The position numbers were made by a program, and so were the translations under genes. From contig NZ_VOGY01000007.1 in NCBI RefSeq assembly GCF_008033385.1, positions 124,001 through 188,000 of the forward strand: a stretch of 64,000 nt of DNA, in the 5' to 3' direction. Shown piece after piece: positions 1 to 8,415 of the stretch (the stretch's first letter is position 1; each line of letters opens with the position of its first letter). The notes under the pieces were generated by a model that was given only the letters and a program-made list of their open reading frames with translations, was not told where the DNA came from and made no database searches. This DNA comes from Algibacter pacificus. GTDB lineage: Bacteria; Bacteroidota; Bacteroidia; Flavobacteriales; Flavobacteriaceae.

Positions 1-43
1 ATTCTATAAATCTACATATTTTTTTTATACCATAGCTATAAAT

Positions 44-1765
44 TTAAGTAGAACTATATGATTTTAAAACAGCATATAACTTACTTGCTTCAAAAGGTTT
101 ACCTATAAAACCATTCATTTTATATTGTTTGGTTTTTTCTTTTATATCGGTTTGCGCCAATGCGGTTAAAGCAATAATTGGAATATTTGCTATTTTGGGG
201 TCTGGCAATTCTCGAATATATTTTGTAGCCTCGTAACCATTCATTATTGGCATTTGCAAATCCATTAATATTAAATCGAAATCACAAAGAGCCTTATCTA
301 TTAGTTTTGTTACTTCCTCTCCATTTTCGGCAACTGTAAAATTAACGTTCCAATTTAAAAACATTTTTTTTAAAACAAACACGTTCATTTTACTATCTTC
401 TGCAACTAAAACATTTATGTTTAATGGTTTATATGTAGGTTTTAAATCGATGTTTTTATTATTAAATGAGTCACTTTTTTTATCTAACTTAAAATCTATT
501 TTGAAAAAAAACATAGATCCTTTTCCTAATTCACTTACAAGTTTTAAATCGCTATTTTGTAGTTTTAATAAGCGCCTACAAATAGAAAGCCCAAGTCCTG
601 TTCCCCCATATTTAATAGCCGTTTCGGAACTGGCTTGAACAAAACTTTCAAAAATTGCTTCTTGCTTACTTTTAGTAATACCAATTCCTGTATCGATAAC
701 TTTAAATTCAAGAGAGATTCTATTAGCAACTTCCTCTAGTTTTTTTATACTGAGCGTTACACTGCCATGCGCTGTAAATTTAAATGAATTACTTAATAAG
801 TTTTGAATAATTTGGGTTAAAACGACTTGATCTCCAATAATGTTTTTGGGCAGGTTATTTTCTTTTATCAATTTAAAAACGAGTCCTTTTTTATTGGCTT
901 GGTAATCGAATTGTTCTTTAATTTTATCTAAAAAAGTCAACAAATTAAATTCGCGTTGTATAATTTCTACTTTACCCGATTTTATTTTATCAAAATCTAA
1001 TAAATCATTAATTAAATCAAGCAAGTGTTCGCTAGAGTATTTTAACCCTTTAAGGGTTTCCTCTTGGTGTGGCAAATATGTTTCCATTAACAAAACATTA
1101 GACAAACCGGTTACTGCATTTAGTGGTGTTCTAATTTCGTGAGACATGGTAGAGAGAAACTCATCTTTAGATATGCTGGCTTTATGTAGTTGTATTTCTA
1201 TTTCTTTTAAATTGGTTATATCGATAATGGTTCCTATAAAACCATGCTCTTTATTTTCTGTATTATAAAAAATTTTTGCAGTTAACTCGAACCAAATATC
1301 TTTATTTGGTGTTTTTAATTTAAACGTAAAAACGGTCTTATTTTTCCTAAAAAATCTATAGTTACTTTTATTTTCATTTATATCTGTATTGGATATAAAT
1401 TCTTTATAATTTCGCCCTAAACTCTCTTTTACCGAATACCCAGTATATTTTTCCCATGCCACATTTAAATAGGTAAAATTCCCTTTCAAATCAGTTTCAA
1501 AAATAATACCGCCAATATTATCTACAATATGCTCTAATTTAGACGCTGTAGTATCGCGTTCTTTAATTAATTGTTTATTTACAGCCAAAAGCTCCTTAGA
1601 GCTTAACTCTAAAATATTTTCTAACCTATAAATATCTTCATCAAAACTAGTATAAGCGGCGCTTACTGCTTCTAAAAAGCATTTAAAATTAAGATTATCA
1701 ATAGGGTTTACTCTAGATTTTTTTAATTGACGTCTTAACAGTTTATGATAGCCTTTGTTTAACAT
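44..1765 (-). CDS. PAS hybrid sensor histidine kinase / response regulator
   Basis: Cytoplasmic hybrid kinase of 573 residues with no clear membrane segment. In order: an N-terminal helical part (1-75), a PAS domain (about 77-190), a HisKA domain with the phosphoacceptor in MSHEIRTPLN (His209), an ATPase domain with the N box (NLLSNSFKF, 322-330), DTGIGI (358-363) and GGTGLGLSI (387-395), and a C-terminal receiver with the acidic pair near 456, phosphoacceptor Asp502 in LILMDLQMP and Lys556. The ATG overlaps the stop of the upstream FIST gene by 7 bases, so the two are cotranslated. I infer that the FIST protein supplies the ligand signal and this kinase relays it. The output partner is not visible. 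Family assignment is sure; the stimulus is unknown. Confidence 0.93.
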   Translation of the reverse strand: MLNKGYHKLLRRQLKKSRVNPIDNLNFKCFLEAVSAAYTSFDEDIYRLENILELSSKELLAVNKQLIKERDTTASKLEHIVDNIGGIIFETDLKGNFTYLNVAWEKYTGYSVKESLGRNYKEFISNTDINENKSNYRFFRKNKTVFTFKLKTPNKDIWFELTAKIFYNTENKEHGFIGTIIDITNLKEIEIQLHKASISKDEFLSTMSHEIRTPLNAVTGLSNVLLMETYLPHQEETLKGLKYSSEHLLDLINDLLDFDKIKSGKVEIIQREFNLLTFLDKIKEQFDYQANKKGLVFKLIKENNLPKNIIGDQVVLTQIIQNLLSNSFKFTAHGSVTLSIKKLEEVANRISLEFKVIDTGIGITKSKQEAIFESFVQASSETAIKYGGTGLGLSICRRLLKLQNSDLKLVSELGKGSMFFFKIDFKLDKKSDSFNNKNIDLKPTYKPLNINVLVAEDSKMNVFVLKKMFLNWNVNFTVAENGEEVTKLIDKALCDFDLILMDLQMPIMNGYEATKYIRELPDPKIANIPIIALTALAQTDIKEKTKQYKMNGFIGKPFEASKLYAVLKSYSST

Positions 1766-2850
1766 TCTTTAAGTGTTGTTATGGTCATTGTTTGATGGTG
1801 TAATTCGCAGGGAGACCACTCACCAAAAGGAGCTATTTCTCCATAAGAATAAACCCCAGTTATTTTTGGATCTCTTCCAACAACCTCTTGGACGATCTCT
1901 ACCTCCTCTTCTACTAATTGTTTTAAAATCAATCTTCTGCCTAAACAGCTTATTAATATTGCCAATTCTACCTCTTCTTTTAACTGTTGGGTAACCGCAA
2001 CAGCTGAATCTCTGGCACCTTTAATTAATTTATAGGTACTCCCTTTTATTAAGGGTCTTACGGCGCCTTCAGGAATATTGATTCCAAAAATTAAACTTTT
2101 ATCGTTTTTATTAATTCCAGAAATACCACGAACTACAGGTGTTTCATTTTCATTAGTTCGCATGCTTAACGGAAATAGTAAGCCTTTTCCTGGAAAATCA
2201 CCTACATTACTACCTAACAATCGTTTATAAATGGCTAGGGCGGACTCGACATCTAATTCATATAATGTTTTTTTATCCGATTTTGTTACCAAACGTTCAA
2301 TACCAAAACTATCCCAACCGCCTTCAGAACCATAACCAACCTGTAAACTATTACCATAGAGCCCAACAGCGACTAAGGTTTTAGTAAAATTTTTATCAGC
2401 TAAAGCCAGACCTCCGGTAATACTAACACCATTTAAATTCTTTTTTAAACCTGCTAACAATTCTGCACCATCCACGTGCAATCCTTCACTTAAAACAAAT
2501 ACATGTTTTAAATTTTCAGCATACCATTTTTCAGCAATTATTTGACCCGCTTTTTCACTAGATAAGCTGGCTTCAACTTGAACAGAAGCCAATTTTACTC
2601 GTGTATTTTCAAATTGAATAGCGGTTAAAGCAATGGTATTATCTTTAACTGTAATTTCAGAAATCTCGCCAGCTGTCGAGCATCCTATCATTATGGCTTC
2701 TGGATATCGCTGATGTAATTCGGATAAAACGTCAGCTTTTAAAACGAAATCTGGAGACACAAAAAGTAAAAATAAATTTGGAGTAACCGTAATAGCCGAT
2801 AAAGCATCGAGCCAATGGCTTGCGCTTAAAGATAGTTGATAAACCTTCAT
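1759..2850 (-). CDS. FIST domain (FIST_N/FIST_C) sensory protein
   Basis: 363 residues with no signal peptide. The pattern fits the FIST family: an N-terminal half with the CSTAGEI segment (about 57-63) and a Gly-rich ITGGLALAD stretch, and a C-terminal FIST_C half with a conserved LISCLGRR core near residue 303 and a GVYSYGEIAPF motif near the end. FIST proteins are input domains proposed to bind small ligands such as amino acids. The protein has no output domain of its own; its stop codon lies inside the ATG region of the hybrid kinase gene, so the pair is translationally coupled and very likely one signalling unit. The start at 2850 gives a normal family length. Confidence 0.9.
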   Translation of the reverse strand: MKVYQLSLSASHWLDALSAITVTPNLFLLFVSPDFVLKADVLSELHQRYPEAIMIGCSTAGEISEITVKDNTIALTAIQFENTRVKLASVQVEASLSSEKAGQIIAEKWYAENLKHVFVLSEGLHVDGAELLAGLKKNLNGVSITGGLALADKNFTKTLVAVGLYGNSLQVGYGSEGGWDSFGIERLVTKSDKKTLYELDVESALAIYKRLLGSNVGDFPGKGLLFPLSMRTNENETPVVRGISGINKNDKSLIFGINIPEGAVRPLIKGSTYKLIKGARDSAVAVTQQLKEEVELAILISCLGRRLILKQLVEEEVEIVQEVVGRDPKITGVYSYGEIAPFGEWSPCELHHQTMTITTLKEC

Positions 2851-3116
2851 AGTTAAGTTTAATTTGCAACGCCTTAAACAAGGACTGCGTCTTTAATTTA
2901 ATAAAAAACAATATGCTTTTCTGTTAATTATTTTAAAAACGCATAACATTTTTAACATTACTCAAAAATAACAAAAAGAATCTAAGTAATAAAACTGCTG
3001 TTTTTTGTTTGGTAGATTATTTTAGACCAATAATGAAACCTATATAAACCAATACATAACCTTATTTATTTTTTTAAAAAACAAAGGACTTTATTTTAAG
3101 CTAATACCACTAAACT

Positions 3117-4472
3117 CTAAGCCATAAGCTTTTTTACAGCATCAAAATCTAAACCACCATAATTACCCGAACTCATTAAAAGCAAGGCTTTATCATCAAA
3201 ATTTTGGTCGAACAAAAAGGTTTTAAAATCCTCGGGGTTTGTGTAAATAATTAAATCGTCTCGCTCAAAAGCATCAGCAATTTGTTCGTGCGTTACAGCT
3301 TCCAATTTTTTAATTTCTACAGCGTGTGGCGAGTAAAAAACCACCGCCACATCGGCAGCATCAAGAGTGCCTTTGTATTCTTTTAAAAACTCGGCATTTA
3401 AACTGCTATAGGTGTGTAGCTCTAAACAAGCCACTATGGTTCTATTTGGGTACTGCTCTTTTACGGCATTAGTTGTCGCTTCCACTTTACTTGGCGAGTG
3501 TGCAAAATCTTTATAGGCTACACTTGTTTTACCTTCGGCAATTTTCTCCAAACGTTTACTAGCGCCTTTAAAGGTGGCAATGGCTTCGTAAAAATCATCT
3601 TCATCAACCCCCATGTGTTGGCAAATCCATTTAGCACCCGCTAAATTATTAAGATTATGTTTTCCAAAAACCTCAATTGGCAAAAGACCTTCGGGAGTAT
3701 CTAAGAGCGTTTCGCCATCTTCCACCGTATATTCGGGTGTTTTATAAGCTATTTTCCGAATGGTATTTTCACTAGCTTCCACCACACGTTTTACCTCGGC
3801 ATCTTCTTCATTATAATTTATGCTCCCACCTTTTACAATAGAATCTACAAATATGCTGAATTGCTCCACATAATTCTCATAAGTAGGAAACACATTTATA
3901 TGATCCCAAGCAATACCACTCAACAAGGCAATATTAGGTTTGTAGAGATGAAATTTTGGGCGTCTGTCTATAGGCGAACTCAAATATTCATCACCTTCTA
4001 GCACTATAAAATCGTTGTCTTCGGTAAGTTTTACCATCACATCAAAACCTTCCAACTGTGCGCCAACCATATAATCAACATCAATATCATGATAATGCAT
4101 CACGTGTAAAATCATTGAGGTAATGGTTGTTTTTCCATGACTTCCACCAATAACCACACGGGTTTTGTTTTTAGATTGTTCGTATAAAAATTCCGGATAA
4201 CTATAAATTTTTAAACCTAAAGCTTGTGCTTTTAATAGCTCCGGATTATCAGCTTTAGCGTGCATACCTAATACCACAGCATCTAAAGTTTCAGAAATTT
4301 TTTCGGGAAACCAACCAAATGCCTCAGGCAATAAGCCTTGAGATGCTAAGCGCGATTTCGAAGGTTCGAAAATAGTATCATCACTTCCTGTTACTTGGTA
4401 TCCTTTATTGTGAAGCGCTAAGGCTAAATTGTGCATGGCCGAACCGCCAATGGCTATAAAATGTACGTTCAT
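3117..4472 (-). CDS. mpl: UDP-N-acetylmuramate--L-alanyl-gamma-D-glutamyl-meso-diaminopimelate ligase (murein peptide ligase)
   Basis: 451-residue cytoplasmic Mur-ligase family protein. It begins with a Rossmann-type fold (IAIGGSAMHNLALAL), followed by the ATP-binding loop GGSHGKTT at 109-116, the central Mur ligase domain with SGIAWDHINVFPTYENY, and the C-terminal domain with the DFAHSP motif. This is the Mpl branch, which joins recycled murein tripeptide to UDP-MurNAc, rather than MurC: the start MNVHFIAIGGSAMHN and the length match Mpl. It stands alone between the FIST operon and the divergent SMR gene. MurC is the main alternative, judged less likely. Confidence 0.9.
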   Translation of the reverse strand: MNVHFIAIGGSAMHNLALALHNKGYQVTGSDDTIFEPSKSRLASQGLLPEAFGWFPEKISETLDAVVLGMHAKADNPELLKAQALGLKIYSYPEFLYEQSKNKTRVVIGGSHGKTTITSMILHVMHYHDIDVDYMVGAQLEGFDVMVKLTEDNDFIVLEGDEYLSSPIDRRPKFHLYKPNIALLSGIAWDHINVFPTYENYVEQFSIFVDSIVKGGSINYNEEDAEVKRVVEASENTIRKIAYKTPEYTVEDGETLLDTPEGLLPIEVFGKHNLNNLAGAKWICQHMGVDEDDFYEAIATFKGASKRLEKIAEGKTSVAYKDFAHSPSKVEATTNAVKEQYPNRTIVACLELHTYSSLNAEFLKEYKGTLDAADVAVVFYSPHAVEIKKLEAVTHEQIADAFERDDLIIYTNPEDFKTFLFDQNFDDKALLLMSSGNYGGLDFDAVKKLMA

Positions 4473-4642
4473 CTGCTTTTTTTGAATATATCAAAGATAC
4501 TTTTTTGTCCTGAATTGCTGAAGGGTTCCTTAGGAAAATTGTTCCTTTATTTTAATTTTTAAAAGGCTTTAAAGCTCGTTTTTTATTGATGGCTTGCAAA
4601 ACCAAAAAGCATGATCTTTTTTTTATTTTATTTTTCACCCCC

Positions 4643-4672
4643 TTGAATTTATAACAAAAAGTAATAACTTCG
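4643..4672 (+). promoter_or_regulatory. Bacteroidota-type promoter for the SMR gene
   Basis: TTG at 4643-4645 and TAACTTCG at 4665-4672 are separated by 19 bases. This fits the TTG / TAnnTTTG consensus of the Bacteroidota housekeeping sigma factor with one mismatch. It lies 33 bases upstream of the preferred ATG. Confidence 0.55.
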
Positions 4673-4705
4673 TTTAACTCATTTTATAACACCCCATTGT
4701 ATGAT

Positions 4706-5032
4706 ATGAATTGGATTCTATTAATAATAGCAGGTCTTTTTGAAGTCGCCTTTGCTGCCTGCCTAGGGAAAGCTAAAGAAGCCAACAGCCCGGAAAGCCT
4801 CTATTGGTATTTAGGCTTTTTAATCTGTTTATCTTGTAGCATGATTTTACTGGTAAAAGCCACACAAAACATTCCTATTGGCACAGCATATGCCGTTTGG
4901 ACCGGTATTGGTGCCGTAGGAACCGTGTTATTGGGCATCCTAATTTTTAAAGAACCCGCCACCTTTTGGCGTCTCTTTTTTCTATCGACTTTAATTGCCT
5001 CTATTGTGGGGCTGAAATTTGTTTCGAACTAA
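4706..5032 (+). CDS. SMR family small multidrug/guanidinium-type efflux protein
   Basis: 108 residues with four hydrophobic helices and the small multidrug resistance pattern: an early membrane Glu (GLFEVAFAACLGKAKE), a central GTAYAVWTGIGAVGTVLLG loop (20 or fewer residues) and a final IASIVGLKFVS helix. SMR proteins work as dimers and exchange protons for cationic substrates. The helix 1 context AGLFEVAFA and the WTGIG loop are closer to the SugE/Gdx (guanidinium) type than to EmrE, but I cannot separate them safely. I chose the ATG at 4706 (MNWILL) over the TTG at 4697 because SMR proteins normally start just before this helix. Confidence 0.88.
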   Translation: MNWILLIIAGLFEVAFAACLGKAKEANSPESLYWYLGFLICLSCSMILLVKATQNIPIGTAYAVWTGIGAVGTVLLGILIFKEPATFWRLFFLSTLIASIVGLKFVSN

Positions 5033-5429
5033 CTGTTTTAATACACCTTAACCCACAGGCATTCCTAAGAAGTTTTATTTCATTATTGTTGTTATAATTC
5101 GTTTTTAAATTGGTTTTAAATCTGGCCACTACTTGGGACGATTTATCACAATTTCTAAAAAAAAGGAGTGCTGTTCGTCTCTCGTTCGGGAGTGTTTTTT
5201 CTAGATGGAGGTTTGAACGAACAAAGGTGGAATAAGGCTGTATTGAAACCTTATGGATGCGCGTTTTAAGCGGTTAAAAAATAATTAACTCCTGGCTTGT
5301 TTTGGCTGAAAGTACGGTGCTAGTACTATATTATATTTTAAATATATGCTTATAAATACAATAAAAATATAGCAATTATGTAAGAAAGTGATTATATTCG
5401 TGACATGAGTTAAAGGCGATAGCATAGGA
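5033..5429 (+). other. Gene-poor stretch left of the cassette array
   Basis: No complete gene is seen. An open stretch of about 33 codons ends in a stop near 5268 (it reads KGVLFVSRSG... and ends KPYGCAF) and may be the tail of a lost gene, but I recognise no family. An AT-rich segment of alternating TATA-like sequence follows at 5325-5375. No attC-like left arm that pairs with the first cassette junction was found. Confidence 0.4.
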
Positions 5430-5513
5430 ATGGAAAAGAAGGTAAAAACCATTGTTATACTTTCTTTTTGGAATGTTATTTGGCTTTTGATTATTTATAT
5501 GAACACGTTGTAA
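5430..5513 (+). CDS. 27-residue membrane peptide or truncated gene ending at the first cassette junction
   Basis: ATG at 5430 opens a 27-codon frame: a basic start MEKKVKT, then a strongly hydrophobic stretch rich in Ile, Leu and Trp. Its TAA stop (5511-5513) is made by the first bases of cassette 1 (GTTGTAAG at 5507). It looks like the first transmembrane helix of a gene cut off where the cassette array begins, but it could also be chance or a real small peptide. No family is recognised. Confidence 0.35.
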   Translation: MEKKVKTIVILSFWNVIWLLIIYMNTL

Positions 5514-5539
5514 GTAATGCCGAAAAACCCAGAAACCGA

Positions 5540-6334
5540 ATGAAAAAAACAATATTCGAAATTACCAAAATGGACTGTCCTTCAGAGGAAAATCTAATCC
5601 GAATGAAATTGGACGGAATTTCAAGTATTGCGAATTTGGACTTTGATATTCCGAACCGAAAACTGACTGTTTTTCACAGCGGAGAATCCGACCAAATCGA
5701 AAAGTCCGTTATTGAACTAAATTTAGGCGGAAAGAAAATCTCGACCGAACAGACCGACCAAACAGAATTTAATGAAAATGCAAACCAAAAAAAGCTACTT
5801 TGGTCTGTACTTGCAATCAATTTTGCCTTTTTTATTATCGAAATGACAACAGGAATAATCTCAAAATCAATGGGTCTTGTTGCCGATAGTTTGGATATGC
5901 TTGCCGACAGTTTCGTATACGGAATTAGCTTGTTTGCGGTTGGCGGAACGTTGATTAAGAAAAAGCGGATTGCAAAACTTGCTGGATATTTTCAAATAAC
6001 ACTTGCGATTATTGGATTTGTGGAAGTTTTAAGAAGATTTTTTGGAAACGAGAAACTTCCCGATTTTTCGACAATGATTATCGTTTCGATTTTTGCACTT
6101 ATTGCAAACGGAATTTGTCTTTACATTTTGCAAAAGTCAAAAAGCAAAGAAGAGGCTCATATGAAAGCGAGTATGATTTTCACATCAAATGACGTGATTA
6201 TCAATTTAGGAGTAATAATTGCTGGAATTTTGGTAAATTGGTTGAGTTCGAGCAAACCTGATTTGATTATCGGAACAATCGTTTTTGTTTTGGTAATTCA
6301 AGGAGCATTTAGAATATTGAAATTAAGTAAGTGA
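5540..6334 (+). CDS. Cation diffusion facilitator-like transporter with N-terminal metal-binding domain (cassette 1)
   Basis: 264 residues. Residues 1-75 resemble a heavy-metal-associated (HMA) fold with a single-Cys variant of the metal loop (MDCPSEE). About five or six membrane helices follow with the CDF signature SMGLVADSLDMLADS, whose Asp residues form the metal site in this family, and a later helix with ANGICLYIL. The usual CDF C-terminal cytoplasmic domain is absent. Probable role: export of a divalent metal such as zinc or cobalt across the inner membrane. I chose the ATG at 5540; an upstream in-frame start at 5468 would read through the cassette boundary at 5507, and the added residues look foreign to the family. 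The gene is the only cargo of cassette 1. Confidence 0.82.
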   Translation: MKKTIFEITKMDCPSEENLIRMKLDGISSIANLDFDIPNRKLTVFHSGESDQIEKSVIELNLGGKKISTEQTDQTEFNENANQKKLLWSVLAINFAFFIIEMTTGIISKSMGLVADSLDMLADSFVYGISLFAVGGTLIKKKRIAKLAGYFQITLAIIGFVEVLRRFFGNEKLPDFSTMIIVSIFALIANGICLYILQKSKSKEEAHMKASMIFTSNDVIINLGVIIAGILVNWLSSSKPDLIIGTIVFVLVIQGAFRILKLSK

Positions 6335-6349
6335 ATAAAAAAGCACTAC

Positions 6350-6481
6350 TTACAACACCGTGTATAATTCATTGCTAGTTATAGTTTACTTACGAAAGTC
6401 CTCGCGGACTTTCTATCTGTGATTTATTTGCTAACTTTAGTGCTTAAACACGCAACGAAATCATACACAAACACGTTAGGC
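6350..6481 (+). other. attC-like site 1
   Basis: 132 bases from core TTACAAC to core GTTAGGC. The outer arms at about 6359-6375 and 6447-6467 pair almost perfectly with one bulged base (GTGTATAATTCATTGC against the complement of GCAACGAAATCATACAC). A central hairpin GAAAGTCC / GGACTTTC sits in the middle. The cassette 1 start (5507) and end (6356) are complementary at 13 of 14 bases. Confidence 0.7.
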
Positions 6482-6485
6482 ATAA

Positions 6486-6904
6486 TTATGACCGAACGCT
6501 AACTAATTTATCGAATTTGATTGTTTTTTTCGAGTCATCTAAAGACAATTTATATAAATCTTCTGACTGGATACACTCTAAAACTTTTTTATATAAATAA
6601 GCTTTTGACTCATCTGTTATGTTATCCGAACCTTGAGAACCTGTTTTAGGATGGACAAACATTAAATACAAAGAATCATTTTTAATTACTAATAAAAAGT
6701 AAACTCTAAAACCACCTCGACCACCTAATCTCTTTTTTATATATGTAACATCAATACTGTGATTTAATCTTACACCTGAACAAAGCTGTTCGGTTGTCTT
6801 TCCAAAAAAAAAGTGATAATTTCTTGCTCGATTGTTTTATAAGATTTTTTAGATTTTAATTTATCAAATTCAACCTTAAAATCTTCTAAACAATACAATT
6901 CCAT
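6486..6904 (-). pseudogene. RelE/ParE-like toxin gene, frameshifted (cassette 2)
   Basis: Reading from ATG 6904 the frame gives MELYCLEDFKVEFDKLKSKK... and breaks in a run of nine A (6804-6812 on the plus strand). One extra base there joins it to a long open frame that runs to the stop at 6486 and includes IDVTYIKKRLGGRGGFRVY and LYLMFVHPKTGSQGSDNITD. That pattern (basic core, GGxRV, LxxIY-like strand, then a helix) is typical of RelE-superfamily mRNA interferases; total length would be about 139 codons. The gene starts 2 bases after the stop of the 157-residue gene, so it forms a two-gene operon with it. The break could be real inactivation, phase variation or a homopolymer sequencing error. 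Toxin family: moderately sure. Confidence 0.65.
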
Positions 6905-6906
6905 AT

Positions 6907-7380
6907 CTACACAAGAGAAAGTTTTGAAGTAGTTTCAACAAAATCTGGCATTTCAGGAAGAAAGAAAAATACAGATTCTAAATCCTCATAGGCTTCTTTT
7001 AATTCATCAATAGAATTTTTGAAATCTTTTATTTCTTCTTTAGCAATTCCTTTTCTTCTAAAAGAATTCATTGAAATAAATTGTCTGATTAAAGAAGTTC
7101 TTAAATCTTTTGCAGATGAAATTAAATCATTCAAAAGCATTAAACTTTCTTCATCTAACTCATTAAACCAAGTGATTTTTTCAATTCTTTCACTTACATT
7201 ATAAATCTTATCGGTCTTTTCTTTTAAACTATTTTTAAAATCAAGAATAGCGTCCAAAAGCGAATTCACTCTTTCTTCGTCCATTAAAGGAGCTTTCTTC
7301 TCTTGGTAAGAAAAACTTCTGACATTAGAAAAAGTGTTAACAATTTCTGATTTATGTGATAAACATTCCATCTCGAACAA
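6907..7380 (-). CDS. 157-residue helical protein, likely partner (antitoxin) of the RelE-like gene (cassette 2)
   Basis: Family not recognised. The sequence is soluble, strongly helical and charged, with heptad-like stretches (LLDAILDFKNSLKEKTDKI; IDELKEAYEDLESV), no signal peptide and no membrane segment. It is first in a two-gene operon with the frameshifted RelE-like gene (2-base gap), in opposite direction to the other cassettes. Gene order and spacing fit a toxin-antitoxin pair in which this gene is the antitoxin, but no DNA-binding motif is obvious. The antitoxin role is inferred from context only. Confidence 0.7.
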   Translation of the reverse strand: MFEMECLSHKSEIVNTFSNVRSFSYQEKKAPLMDEERVNSLLDAILDFKNSLKEKTDKIYNVSERIEKITWFNELDEESLMLLNDLISSAKDLRTSLIRQFISMNSFRRKGIAKEEIKDFKNSIDELKEAYEDLESVFFFLPEMPDFVETTSKLSLV

Positions 7381-7430
7381 CAGTTTTATAAAGTGAATTT
7401 ACAAAATAATAAGCAAATATAAATAACTAT

Positions 7431-7562
7431 GGCTAACAACGTATATAAAAAATAGCTAATTCTGTGCCAAATATTATTGTATTGCTCATTTAATAACGTT
7501 ATTTTAGTCGGAAAAGTATACGTTTCTTTACACGCTACTTTTCATATACAAGACCGTTGTGC
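7431..7562 (+). other. attC-like site 2
   Basis: 132 bases from GGCTAAC to GTTGTGC. The outer arms GTATATAAAAAATAGC (starting 7441) and GCTACTTTTCATATAC (ending about 7550) pair at 14 of 16 positions. The cassette 2 start (6475, GTTAGGCATAATTATG) is complementary to its end at 7422-7437 at 13 of 16 bases. Confidence 0.7.
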
Positions 7563-7591
7563 ATAATTTAAGCGGAACGTATAAAAATGAA

Positions 7592-7618
7592 AAAACCCCT
7601 CGGAAATTGAGAGGTTTT
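7592..7618 (+). terminator. Hairpin terminator near the start of cassette 3
   Basis: AAAACCCCTC and GAGAGGTTTT form a stem with one C-A mismatch and a short loop. No gene reads into it from the left on the plus strand, so it may insulate cassette 3 from upstream transcription. Confidence 0.45.
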
Positions 7619-7674
7619 GTATATCTTTCACTTAATTACGTTTCTATAAAGAAAGAGGCTTGATTAAGCATTAC

Positions 7675-7703
7675 AATACAAAATAAGTGAATTATTTTGT
7701 ATT
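7675..7703 (+). promoter_or_regulatory. Perfect 12-base inverted repeat ahead of the Abi gene
   Basis: AATACAAAATAA (7675-7686) and TTATTTTGTATT (7692-7703) are exact complements around a 5-base spacer, ending 23 bases before the TTG start at 7727. It may be an operator or a leader hairpin that limits translation of the abortive-infection gene. Confidence 0.5.
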
Positions 7704-7726
7704 AGACAAATAAAAGTAAAAGAATA

Positions 7727-8407
7727 TTGGAATATCAAAATTTAGAATACTACTTATCTCAACCAAGATTAGACCGATTTTTAATCGCTACAGGAAACTC
7801 AAAATCGAAAGCACAAAAATTATATAGAATAAATTTGAGAGTAGCACAATCCTTTTACCCTGTTTTAAATCTTTTCGAAATATTTTTTAGAAACATTGTC
7901 AACTACCAAGTTTCATCACATTTTGCAAATCCGAATTGGATAATAGCGGAAAAGAATGGGTTTATGAATCATCCTTCACTAACTGGCTCAAGGTTCTTTT
8001 TAAAAAATTCAGTAAACAAAGCCGAAAGAACAATTAGACGGAAAGGCGGAATTGTAACCTCTGGAAAAGTCATTGCGGAACAATCTTTTGGTTTTTGGAC
8101 AAGTTTGTTTGACACTCATCACTACAGGTTAATTGGAGGTGTTGTAATCCATTGCTTTCCCAACAAACCAACTCACGTGAACAGAAATATTTTAAACCAA
8201 AAATTAAATAACGTTAGAGAATTTAGAAATAGAGTTTATCATAACGAACCTATTTGCTTTAATAGAAACGCAATTGATTTTACAGAAGCAATTAATATTA
8301 AAAATGAAATTTATGAATTATTGGAATGGATAGACGCTGACTTGACTGATTATGTGGACTATTTCAATGGAATTGACACTAGAATAAATATGATTAATAA
8401 CCTATAA
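7727..8407 (+). CDS. Abi family (AbiD/AbiF-like, HEPN-type) abortive infection protein (cassette 3)
   Basis: 226 residues, soluble, all-helical. The N-terminal part (NLEYYLSQPRLDRFLIATGN; NLFEIFFRNIVNYQVSSHF) and the C-terminal FRNRVYHNEPI segment fit the Abi_2-type family, whose RN(x)3H is the HEPN ribonuclease motif. Such proteins abort phage infection, probably by RNA cleavage. No ATG exists near the start; TTG at 7727 is the best available, directly after an AT-rich leader with a perfect inverted repeat. It is the sole gene of cassette 3. The Abi family call is fairly sure; activity and trigger are unknown. Confidence 0.8.
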   Translation: MEYQNLEYYLSQPRLDRFLIATGNSKSKAQKLYRINLRVAQSFYPVLNLFEIFFRNIVNYQVSSHFANPNWIIAEKNGFMNHPSLTGSRFFLKNSVNKAERTIRRKGGIVTSGKVIAEQSFGFWTSLFDTHHYRLIGGVVIHCFPNKPTHVNRNILNQKLNNVREFRNRVYHNEPICFNRNAIDFTEAINIKNEIYELLEWIDADLTDYVDYFNGIDTRINMINNL

Positions 8408-8415
8408 AAAACTAT

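Noticed and set aside
5033-5507. attI-like site or integrase remnant at the left edge
   Set aside because: No pairing left arm, no integrase-like peptide and no GTT-flanking repeats were found.
5468-5540. Upstream extension of the cation transporter start
   Set aside because: It would cross the cassette junction at 5507 and encodes residues unlike the family.
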